Origin: Solobacterium sp.
GTDB lineage: Bacteria; Bacillota_I; Bacilli_A; Erysipelotrichales; Erysipelotrichaceae
NCBI GenBank assembly: GCA_017475415.1
Contig: JAFVFM010000082.1
Coordinates: 1-5,402 of the forward strand
DNA length: 5,402 nucleotides
Direction of reading: 5' to 3'
Shown here: piece after piece, positions 1-5,328 of the stretch
Numbering within the stretch: the stretch's first letter is position 1
Layout: each line of letters starts with the position of its first letter
The notes under the pieces: generated by a model
What the model was told of the DNA's origin: nothing
The model's database searches: none
The model's input: the letters and a program-made list of their open reading frames with translations, nothing else
Made by a program: the position numbers and the translations under genes

Positions 1-242
1 AACCTCAACAACCTAGTGGTTTAGGTGCTCTATTTGGTGGCAATAGTTATAATTCTTCTTACGGAAACAATTCTATTATGAATATCCTTTCCCAATTTGT
101 CGGAGGTGGTTACAACCAATATCCACAAGCTAACTCTTTATATAACATCTTCTCTAACGCTTCACAAAATGCCTTCAACCAAAGCGGCTCACTCAATGTC
201 AGTTCACTCTTTTCTTTATTAAATACACTCATGAGAGGATAA
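1..242 (+). CDS. C-terminal tail of an unidentified Asn/Ser/Gly/Gln-rich protein (partial)
   Basis: The reading frame beginning at base 3 is open from the window edge to a TAA at 240-242, giving 79 residues; the 5' part lies outside the window. I do not recognise the family. The tail is low complexity: Gly, Asn, Ser, Gln and Tyr dominate (for example FGGNSYNSSYGNN and FVGGGYNQYPQ). Short hydrophobic patches are interspersed (SIMNILSQF, LNVSSLFSLLNTLMRG). No Cys, almost no charged residues and no transmembrane-length segment are visible. This composition is typical of disordered or surface/assembly tails, but that is inference. The frame is credible as coding because it ends 13 nt before a strong terminator, uses mixed synonymous codons and contains no stop over 79 codons. 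The other two + frames are interrupted, one of them already at base 14. Confidence 0.7.
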   Translation, partial: PQQPSGLGALFGGNSYNSSYGNNSIMNILSQFVGGGYNQYPQANSLYNIFSNASQNAFNQSGSLNVSSLFSLLNTLMRG

Positions 243-255
243 GAAAAACAATAAG

Positions 256-303
256 AAAAGCATTCCAAGAAATGATATTGATCATTCAAGAGAATGCTTT
301 TTT
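256..303. terminator. Bidirectional rho-independent terminator between convergent genes
   Basis: AAAAGCATTC (256-265) pairs perfectly with GAATGCTTTT (292-301). Inside it a second hairpin forms from AATGAT (271-276) and ATCATT (281-286) around a 4-nt loop, so the whole is a long interrupted stem. The + strand reads into a T-run (298-303). The minus strand reads TTTTCTTATTGTTTTTC after the stem. It lies between the + strand stop at 242 and the minus-strand transporter stop at 306, so it probably ends both transcripts. Confidence 0.85.
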
Positions 304-305
304 CT

Positions 306-1544
306 TTATTTCGTAATTGAAGCTGATTTTCTTAAAAAGAAGAAACCACAGATAAATAGTATTGCTAGAGTACCAACAGCGATATTCACACTACTTGTAG
401 CATGTACTGTAACGCCGACCATTAATGTTCCCATAAATGCAGCACCTTTACCACAAATATCATATAAACCAAAATATTCACCCGAATTATCAGCCGGGAT
501 GATTTGTGCAAAGTATGAACGAGATAAGGCTTGAATCGCACCTTGGAACATGCCTACCACAAAGGCCATTACACCAAATTGCCATACTGCCTTCATCGTT
601 AAGGCAAATAAGGCTACAAATAGATAGCCTCCTATACAGATATAAATCAATTTAATGGATTCATATTTTTGGGAAAGCTTACCAAATAATGTCGCAAAAG
701 CGAAGGCTACCACTTGGGTAAGTAAAAGCACTACTAATAGAATAATATCGCCAAAGCCGAATGAGCGGCCAATAACTACAGCTTCATCAATTATCGTATA
801 TACGCCATCAATATAGAAGAAAAAGCCAATTAAGAAATAGAATACTTTTTTATCTTCCTTATATAAATGCTTTAATGTAGAACCTAATCGCACAAAACTT
901 TCTTTAATTTTTCCTTTTGTAGTTTCTACATAATTGAGTTGTTTATATTCTCTTAAAAGCGGTACAGTAACTAATGCCCACCATACGGAAACGATAATAA
1001 AATCAATTGTAATGCATATGGACATTGGCAAGATTTCAAACATGCCCAAGGCATAGAATACTAATGCCTAAGTAAAAGGAATACAACTACCTATATAGCC
1101 CCATGCATACCCTTGTGAAGATACTAAATCCATTCTATCTTGTGTTGTTACATCTGTTAGCATGGAGTCATAAAGAATTAATGTTGTTTGATAAGCTATT
1201 TTAGCGATAACATACGTCGCTAGATAAAGTAACCAATTCGGCACAATACCTAAAAGCACACAACCTATAACCCCTATCGCCAAAGCCCCTTGGAACATTG
1301 GTTTTTTGTAACCTTTATTATCCGATATTGTTCCTAGAATCGGTCCCAGTACAGCAACAATGATTGTCGCAATTGATGTACCATAACTCCAATAGGCAAC
1401 ATATTGAGCATTTGTCATGCCAGCATTAGAAGCTAAAGTATTAAACCAAAGAGGTATGATGGTTGAAACCATCATGGTAAAGGCAGAGTTACCTATATCA
1501 TAAAAAATCCAAGACTTCTCTAATTTATTGAAATTCTTAAACAT
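306..1544 (-). pseudogene. UMF1-type MFS transporter interrupted by one in-frame TAG
   Basis: The two open segments (1544-1071 and 1067-306) are in the same frame, separated only by TAG at 1070-1068. Reading through gives 412 positions, the usual size of the UMF1/Atg22-like branch of the major facilitator superfamily. Hallmarks seen: an N-terminal [14 protein letters not shown] stretch (residues 9-22), a motif-A-like [11 protein letters not shown] after segment 2 (residues 71-81), and the C-terminal block QALSRSYFAQIIP followed by EYFGLYDICGKGAAF. About 12 hydrophobic segments can be counted, so it should be an inner-membrane transporter; the substrate is unknown. The stop is codon 159, inside segment 5 (after IGSCIPFT), so the translated product would lack seven segments. 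No frameshift or deletion is visible, so the lesion looks recent, or is a sequencing error. Start choice: ATG at 1544 has AGAAGGTG six bases upstream; the GTG at 1553 is part of that binding site. The second segment has no convincing ribosome binding site of its own. Confidence 0.85.
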
Positions 1545-1550
1545 ATTTTT

Positions 1551-1558
1551 CACCTTCT
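1551..1558 (-). promoter_or_regulatory. Ribosome binding site fixing the transporter start
   Basis: On the minus strand AGAAGGTG occupies 1558-1551 and is followed, after AAAAAT, by ATG at 1544-1542. The six-base spacing is ideal. A longer reading would start at the GTG at 1553, but that codon is inside the binding site, so the shorter start (protein beginning [10 protein letters not shown]) is preferred. Confidence 0.75.
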
Positions 1559-1579
1559 TTAAATCATTTAATTACTATC

Positions 1580-1610
1580 ATTTTAACACTCTTTTGGCTT
1601 ATTATGTAAA
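1580..1610 (-). promoter_or_regulatory. Candidate promoter of the transporter gene
   Basis: On the minus strand TTTACA (1610-1605) is followed 19 bases later by TAAAAT (1585-1580), an acceptable though long-spaced sigma-A type promoter. Transcription would start near 1573, about 30 bases before the ATG at 1544. It overlaps a TATTAT (1600-1605) on the opposite strand, the best -10 candidate for the divergent gene. That one has no good -35 and would leave only about a dozen bases of leader. The two genes share an intergenic gap of about 80 bp, so their promoters must lie close together or overlap. Confidence 0.4.
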
Positions 1611-1611
1611 T

Positions 1612-1616
1612 GAGGT
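1612..1616 (+). promoter_or_regulatory. Ribosome binding site fixing the start of the fused enzyme gene
   Basis: GAGGT at 1612-1616 lies eight bases before ATG at 1625. An in-frame ATG at 1610 overlaps this site and has no site of its own. The protein therefore most likely begins MKPLIWAHRG, which also matches where GDPD domains normally begin. Confidence 0.75.
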
Positions 1617-1624
1617 ACAAAAGT

Positions 1625-3307
1625 ATGAAACCACTCATTTGGGCACACCGTGGAGCGAGCGGTTATTTGCCAGAAAATACATTACTCGCTTTTCAAAAAG
1701 CTATAGATATGGAAGCAGATGGAATTGAATTAGATATCCATCTGACTAAAGATAATGTTTTAGTCGTATGCCATGATGAAACAATTGATCGTACAAGCAA
1801 TGGTAAAGGCTACATTAAAGACTATACATTGAATGAACTAAAACAATTCGATTTTTCTAAACCCCATCCCGAAGTAGGTAAAGTAACTATACCTACCCTT
1901 TCTGAAGTATTAGATTTAATCTATCCAACTGCTTTAACGGTAAATATAGAATTAAAAACATTAATTTTTCATTATCCACAAATAGAAGAAAAGGTAGTTG
2001 ACTTAGTGAAAGAAAAGAATATGGAAGAACGTGTTATCTATTCTTCTTTCAACCACTATACTTTACAAAAAATAAAAGAATATCAGCCTGAAGCAAGAAT
2101 TGCACTATTAAGCCAAGATATTCCTTTAGACTATATTAGTTATGCCAAAAAACAAGCTGTAGAAGCCATTCATCCAGCTATCTATACTTTGCAGTATCCA
2201 CAACTGATTACCCAAGCCCATAAAGCCAATATCAAAATCAATACTTGGCCAGTTGATAGTAAAGACCATATATTAGCTTGTATGGATGCTAAGATAAATG
2301 CCATTATTACCAATTATCCCGATTACGCAAAATCCATTGTGAATGGCAATGCCTTGTCTTTAGATTTTAAGATTTATATGGAGCAGGTGATTAAACCTTG
2401 GCTAAATAAAAATATAAAGCAAGATACTGTTATTGCTGAAGACGCTCTTGAATTAAATTGTTATTATGCAATACATCCAGAAGAAAAAGCAGCTATTGTT
2501 ATATCTCATGGCTTCTGTGAATTCTTTGGTAAATTCCATGAATTAGCCTATCGCTTTTACCAACAAGGCTATTCTATCTTCTTTGTTGAACATAGAGGGC
2601 ATGGTGATTCGCAAAGAGAATTTCCTTTTGAAGATCAGCGTGTTCACATCAACTCATACCAACAATATGTAAATGATTTCCATTGTTTTATGGAACAAAT
2701 TGTAAAGCCTAACTCAAAAACTAATCACCTCTATTTATTTGGCCATTCTATGGGTGGTAATATTGCCACATTATATCTCGAACAATATCCAGAAGACTTT
2801 TCTTGTGCAGTATTATCTGCACCAATGTTAAAAATGGATTTTGGTAAAGTACCAGACTGGACAGTTAACGCGCTTTCCGTATATTCAAAAATGGGAGATC
2901 ATTCATTTGACTTTGCACCAGGCCAAGGTGCCTTCAATGAAACCTATAGCTTTGAGAATAGTAATTGCATGGATAGAGATCGTTATATTTATTCTTTTTA
3001 CCAACGCGTAGAAAATAAAAATTATCAAACATGGGGAGCAACATATGGTTGGGTAAATGCCTCTATAGAAGCTTGTGAATTAGCACAAAAAAACGCCAAT
3101 AAAATACGCACACCTATTCTTTTACTACAGGCAGAAAAAGATACTATGGTCGATAACATTGGCCATCAAGAATTCGCAAAGAAAGCCAAAACTGTAACGA
3201 TATTATCATTTGAAAACGCAAAACATGAACTCTATAGTTCGACAGATGACATCAGAGAGCGCTATTATTTAGCTATATTTGATTATTTCCATGCATTTAC
3301 AAAATAA
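1625..3307 (+). CDS. Fusion of glycerophosphodiester phosphodiesterase and lysophospholipase-like alpha/beta hydrolase
   Basis: A 560-residue protein with two complete enzymes and no signal peptide or membrane segment, so cytosolic. Residues 1 to about 243 are a GDPD domain. It has HRG with His8/Arg9, ENT at 17-19, the metal-binding ELD pair Glu35/Asp37, the second catalytic His50 in CHDE, Glu109 in IELK, and TWPVD near 207-211. It should hydrolyse glycerophosphodiesters to sn-glycerol-3-phosphate and an alcohol. Residues about 245-560 form an alpha/beta hydrolase of the monoglyceride lipase/PldB lysophospholipase type. Visible are SHGFCEF (294-300, oxyanion region), EHRGHGDS (322-329), nucleophile Ser375 in GHSMGG, Asp506 in AEKDTMVD and His534 in AKHEL, a complete Ser-Asp-His triad. 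Each half has the length of a stand-alone enzyme. The internal Met252 has no ribosome binding site before it, so one polypeptide is expected. The gene is divergent from the UMF1 transporter. No terminator of its own is seen; the IS-end hairpin at 3384-3428 may serve. Substrate chain length and head group cannot be read from sequence. Confidence 0.92.
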   Translation: MKPLIWAHRGASGYLPENTLLAFQKAIDMEADGIELDIHLTKDNVLVVCHDETIDRTSNGKGYIKDYTLNELKQFDFSKPHPEVGKVTIPTLSEVLDLIYPTALTVNIELKTLIFHYPQIEEKVVDLVKEKNMEERVIYSSFNHYTLQKIKEYQPEARIALLSQDIPLDYISYAKKQAVEAIHPAIYTLQYPQLITQAHKANIKINTWPVDSKDHILACMDAKINAIITNYPDYAKSIVNGNALSLDFKIYMEQVIKPWLNKNIKQDTVIAEDALELNCYYAIHPEEKAAIVISHGFCEFFGKFHELAYRFYQQGYSIFFVEHRGHGDSQREFPFEDQRVHINSYQQYVNDFHCFMEQIVKPNSKTNHLYLFGHSMGGNIATLYLEQYPEDFSCAVLSAPMLKMDFGKVPDWTVNALSVYSKMGDHSFDFAPGQGAFNETYSFENSNCMDRDRYIYSFYQRVENKNYQTWGATYGWVNASIEACELAQKNANKIRTPILLLQAEKDTMVDNIGHQEFAKKAKTVTILSFENAKHELYSSTDDIRERYYLAIFDYFHAFTK

Positions 3308-3321
3308 TTTACATTTTCTTG

Positions 3322-3350
3322 TTGCATTTCTATTTTATACATGGTAGTAT
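3322..3350 (+). promoter_or_regulatory. Orphan sigma-A-type promoter pointing into the insertion sequence
   Basis: TTGCAT (3322-3327), a 17-base spacer and TAGTAT (3345-3350) make a good vegetative promoter pattern. Transcription would start near 3357. No gene follows: within 30 bases the left end of the IS begins and the terminator at 3384-3428 follows. The promoter is most simply that of a gene or RNA displaced by the IS insertion. Only a short inverted repeat, TCTTT/AAAGA (3359-3374), lies in the remaining leader. Confidence 0.5.
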
Positions 3351-3381
3351 AGAACCTGTCTTTCGAATCAAAGATTAAAAA

Positions 3382-3390
3382 ATGGTGTAA
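3382..3390 (+). repeat. Left terminal inverted repeat of the IS
   Basis: ATGGTGTAA is the exact reverse complement of 5123-5131. It overlaps the ascending arm of the terminator hairpin that begins at 3384. Beyond nine bases the two ends diverge (AACC here, TGGT at the other end). Confidence 0.65.
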
Positions 3391-3428
3391 AACCTTAAGA
3401 CTAAATCTTAAAGTTTAACACCTTTTTT
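3384..3428. terminator. Bidirectional terminator formed by the left end of the IS
   Basis: Bases 3384-3400 pair with 3406-3422 in a 17-bp stem with only two imperfect positions and a 5-base loop (CTAAA, 3401-3405). The + strand continues with six T (3423-3428), and the minus strand continues with ATTTTTTAATC. It therefore stops the transposase transcript and also any host transcript arriving from 1625-3307 or from the promoter at 3322. The transposase stop codon (3403-3401) sits in the loop and the terminal inverted repeat lies in the stem. Confidence 0.85.
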
Positions 3429-5095
3429 AGTTGTTTTTCAGACAAGGTATAGTGATTTAAAGGTAGGTTGGTTATCTTGGAAAGCTGGTCAATAAAATCA
3501 GTACCTACCGTTACATTTACATAATTTTTATTATTTTCAACTATCTTGAAGTCTTTGAAAAATTTTAAAATGCTAGATGAAGAGTATTTGTTTTCGAGAA
3601 TGATAAACTGAAATATTCTTTCAAGTAATACAGTGAGGTAACAGATTAAGAAATGTCCTTTGATTGTTTCTTCTTTCTGTAGGTAAACAGGTCTGGCATC
3701 TAAATCTGATTTCATAATACGAAATGATTCCTCAATTCTCCAAAGATTGTGATAGATGTCGTAAATCTCTACAGCTTTTAATTTTGTTTCAGAAGTAACG
3801 AGTAGATTATATCCTGCTAGTTCTAAATCTTTATCAATCGCTTCCTGATTAATTACTGCTGCAACTTTGTCGTCTGTTTGTTTTCCTTTGGATGTCGATT
3901 TGAATGAAACATACTTAGAACATTCTCCGTATTCACTTTTTTTCGTCAATGATGTTGAAAGCTTTTTGGCCTTTTCTACAAGACGATTTATTTCATATTT
4001 CTTTTTAGCTGCTAATGACGGATTATAAGTAACAACTCTTTTTTCTGTTAGATTAAATACATGAACTTTACCAGTATCGTCTACGTATCTATATGGAAAC
4101 TGATCAATGCATTCTTTCCAATAATATAATGTTTTCCCATTGTTATCCTTTACTTCTCTATAGTCGTTTTTTAGAAGAACCCATACTTTTTCCTTTTCGG
4201 GAAGTTGTTTTACTGACTTAGAAAATATGTATCCATCGTTATTTTGTCTAGCGAAGAAGATATTAGCCGCACAATTCAAACCTTTATCTGCTACTTGGAT
4301 TGTGCGTCCTTGAACTTCATGTTTCTCTTTGAGTCCTCGGACTGCGTTACGAATAACAGGTTTTTCTGATTCATTACCAGGAAACAATTTCATGCCGAGT
4401 GGAAGTTGATTGGCATCTAGTAAAAGTCCAAGTCCAATGATTGGACTGTTTCGATTTTCTTTACTAGGACCATTTTTTCTGAAATCATCTTCACGGTCAA
4501 TTTCAAAGTAGAAATTAGTGCAATCGAAATAAGTGATATTTGTATTAAAGGAATAGTATTTATTCACTTGCATATTAAATAGCTCAATAATTTTTTCGTA
4601 ATCATTTCCAAAGAAGGAGAGACCGTTAAGAAGTTGGTCATAAGAAAATTGATAAGACTCGCAAAGAGAAGGTAAAACTTCAGTAAATGTCTTGTGCTTA
4701 CTACAAGGATTGACACATCTCGCGAAGATAAGAGAAGAAAGAATTTGATATAAATCAAAATCGTAATTCGTTGTGAGTTTGAATAAGTCGATAAACTTTT
4801 TGATTTCAAGTTTTTCCAGTATTGCCTTTAAAGGAAAATATCCAAGATATTTCAAAGGAGAAGAAGAGGAAATAAGTTTAACTGCATCGGGTTTACGCTC
4901 GGCATTCATTTTCTCTACTTCAGCTTTATAGAATGAAATAGGGTCATCAATACCGGAGGCAATAAGTTTAGAAATGGAACCAAGAGACTTGAAACATCTG
5001 TGGCGAGTACCTTTAGAATCAGGAGAATAGAAAGACTCATAAATAGCGAGATAAGTATTGTTTGATTGATTTTGAATCTTCCAGAAATAAGCCAT
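3401..5095 (-). CDS. IS1634-family DDE transposase, intact
   Basis: A 564-residue protein that cuts and joins the ends of its own element. The N-terminal part (about 1-55) has the family pattern of a short beta-rich module, ending SLGSISKL and DDPISFY. The catalytic DDE core is complete. Asp191 is in TYFDCTNFYFE (the usual yD-T-fyFe motif) and Asp270 in VADKGLNC. Glu455 is in WRIEESFRIMK, with Tyr448 and Lys462 at the Y-E-K signature spacing and Leu451 where many IS4 relatives have Arg. RPVYLQKEETIKGHFLICYLTVLL (467-490, described here only as a landmark) is the typical segment after the Glu. Between Asp270 and Glu455 lies a long lysine-rich insertion, typical of this group. The start ATG at 5095 has GAGGGTG five bases upstream. 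The stop is TAG, which argues against TAG being reassigned in this genome. Nothing suggests decay, so the element may still be mobile. Confidence 0.93.
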   Translation of the reverse strand: MAYFWKIQNQSNNTYLAIYESFYSPDSKGTRHRCFKSLGSISKLIASGIDDPISFYKAEVEKMNAERKPDAVKLISSSSPLKYLGYFPLKAILEKLEIKKFIDLFKLTTNYDFDLYQILSSLIFARCVNPCSKHKTFTEVLPSLCESYQFSYDQLLNGLSFFGNDYEKIIELFNMQVNKYYSFNTNITYFDCTNFYFEIDREDDFRKNGPSKENRNSPIIGLGLLLDANQLPLGMKLFPGNESEKPVIRNAVRGLKEKHEVQGRTIQVADKGLNCAANIFFARQNNDGYIFSKSVKQLPEKEKVWVLLKNDYREVKDNNGKTLYYWKECIDQFPYRYVDDTGKVHVFNLTEKRVVTYNPSLAAKKKYEINRLVEKAKKLSTSLTKKSEYGECSKYVSFKSTSKGKQTDDKVAAVINQEAIDKDLELAGYNLLVTSETKLKAVEIYDIYHNLWRIEESFRIMKSDLDARPVYLQKEETIKGHFLICYLTVLLERIFQFIILENKYSSSSILKFFKDFKIVENNKNYVNVTVGTDFIDQLSKITNLPLNHYTLSEKQLKKVLNFKI

Positions 5096-5111
5096 AATAT
5101 CACCCTCTTAT

Positions 5112-5140
5112 ACAATACACCATTACACCATGAAAGTCAA
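5112..5140 (-). promoter_or_regulatory. Candidate transposase promoter spanning the right IS boundary
   Basis: On the minus strand TTGACT (5140-5135), 17 bases and TATTGT (5117-5112) form a good promoter; the start would be near 5105. The -10 is inside the element, the spacer contains the terminal repeat, and the -35 lies outside it if the IS ends at 5131. The -35 would then be borrowed from the host sequence at this site. A better TTGACA further out (5162-5157) has no -10 at a usable distance. Confidence 0.5.
5116..5131 (+). repeat. Tandem 8-bp repeat at the right IS end, including the inverted repeat
   Basis: TACACCAT occurs twice in direct succession (5116-5123 and 5124-5131). The outer copy is part of the terminal inverted repeat (5123-5131 matches 3382-3390 inverted). 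The left end has only one copy. The duplicate could be a second transposase contact or a by-product of end slippage. Confidence 0.6.
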
Positions 5141-5176
5141 TAGTAAAAAATTATTTTGTCAAGTTTTTAAAACAAC

Positions 5177-5204
5177 AAAAAACCCTCATAAATAAAGGGT
5201 ATTT
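5177..5204 (-). terminator. Candidate minus-strand terminator
   Basis: ACCCT (5182-5186) and AGGGT (5196-5200) form a 5-bp stem with a 9-base loop. On the minus strand the stem is followed by six T (5182-5177), the arrangement of a rho-independent terminator. It would end transcripts coming from beyond 5220 before they reach the transposase gene. The stem is short, and no minus-strand gene is identified upstream of it. Confidence 0.4.
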
Positions 5205-5214
5205 AAAACTTCGA

Positions 5215-5325
5215 TATAATTATTGGCCTAAAGAATAATGGTGCTAACTTCTAAAGACGGGAAGAGCAATGCTTGCGCAAGGTGTATTCTAAGCATTATT
5301 GAGAGGGTGTAATAACCCTTTTTAT
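5215..5325 (+). ncRNA. Candidate short structured RNA or leader (unidentified)
   Basis: A perfect -10, TATAAT (5215-5220), without a recognisable -35, precedes about 100 bases with paired elements. AATAAT plus GCT (5234-5245, with a 3-base bulge) can pair with AGCATTATT (5292-5300). Inside are CTTC/GAAG (5248-5251 with 5261-5264) and the 10-bp palindrome CTTGCGCAAG (5272-5281). The stretch ends in a terminator-like hairpin at 5303-5318. This looks like a small RNA or an attenuated leader. It lacks the T-box TGG-containing bulge and matches no riboswitch, tRNA or SRP core I can recall. The weak promoter and AT-rich pairing keep confidence low. Confidence 0.25.
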
Positions 5326-5328
5326 TAT
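5299..5328 (+). promoter_or_regulatory. Candidate promoter for a gene beyond the right edge
   Basis: TTGAGA (5299-5304), 18 bases and TATTAT (5323-5328) resemble a sigma-A promoter with a start near 5335. A GAGGGG at 5361-5366 downstream could be the ribosome binding site of a gene whose start is at or just past the edge. The elements are AT-rich and overlap a hairpin, so chance matches are possible. Confidence 0.3.
5303..5325 (+). terminator. Candidate terminator or attenuator hairpin
   Basis: AGGGT (5304-5308) and ACCCT (5315-5319) pair around a 6-base loop, extended by A-T and G-T pairs into the following TTTTT (5319-5323). The T-tract lies on the + strand side, so it would end + strand transcripts such as one starting after 5220. 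It overlaps the spacer of the promoter candidate at 5299-5328, so at most one reading may be functional. Confidence 0.4.

Larger units (their letters stand above)
3382..5131 (-). mobile_element. Complete IS1634-like insertion sequence, about 1.75 kb
   Basis: A single intact transposase gene (5095-3401) is bracketed by a 9-bp perfect terminal inverted repeat: ATGGTGTAA at 3382-3390 and TTACACCAT at 5123-5131. The length and single-ORF organisation fit the IS1634 group of IS4-like DDE elements. The boundaries rest on the inverted repeat alone. I find no direct repeat of target DNA directly outside them: the left flank ends GATTAAAAA and the right flank begins GAAAGTCAA. IS1634 relatives are known for unusually long and variable target duplications, so an unrecognised one outside the compared bases is possible. 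Strand is given as that of the transposase. Confidence 0.75.

Noticed and set aside
1068..1553. Two separate transporter genes, or a TAG-reassigned genetic code
   Set aside because: Both pieces lie in one frame and make one 12-segment protein. TAG is used as the transposase stop, so a reassigned code is not supported.
1563..1583. ATCATTT repeated twice at a 14-base period in the divergent promoter region
   Set aside because: A 7-bp AT-rich direct repeat is too short to call an operator without conservation data.
1528..1728. 66-codon + strand open frame overlapping the transporter start and the enzyme start
   Set aside because: It overlaps two better-supported genes and the divergent promoter region, resembles no family, and has no ribosome binding site.
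4564..5115. Two minus-strand open frames (4564-4809 and 4915-5115) inside the transposase gene
   Set aside because: They are shadow frames of a transposase with clear DDE motifs; their Leu/Ser/Ile-rich composition comes from the frame shift.
3365..5149. Similarity of left flank GAATCAAAGATTAAAAA and right flank GAAAGTCAATAGTAAAAA as a target duplication
   Set aside because: It needs several gaps and mismatches; a fresh duplication should be exact, and AT-rich DNA gives such matches by chance.
5303..5325. T-box riboswitch, because AGGGTG precedes a terminator
   Set aside because: The TGGNA-containing bulge and stem I motifs are missing, and the leader is far shorter than a T-box.
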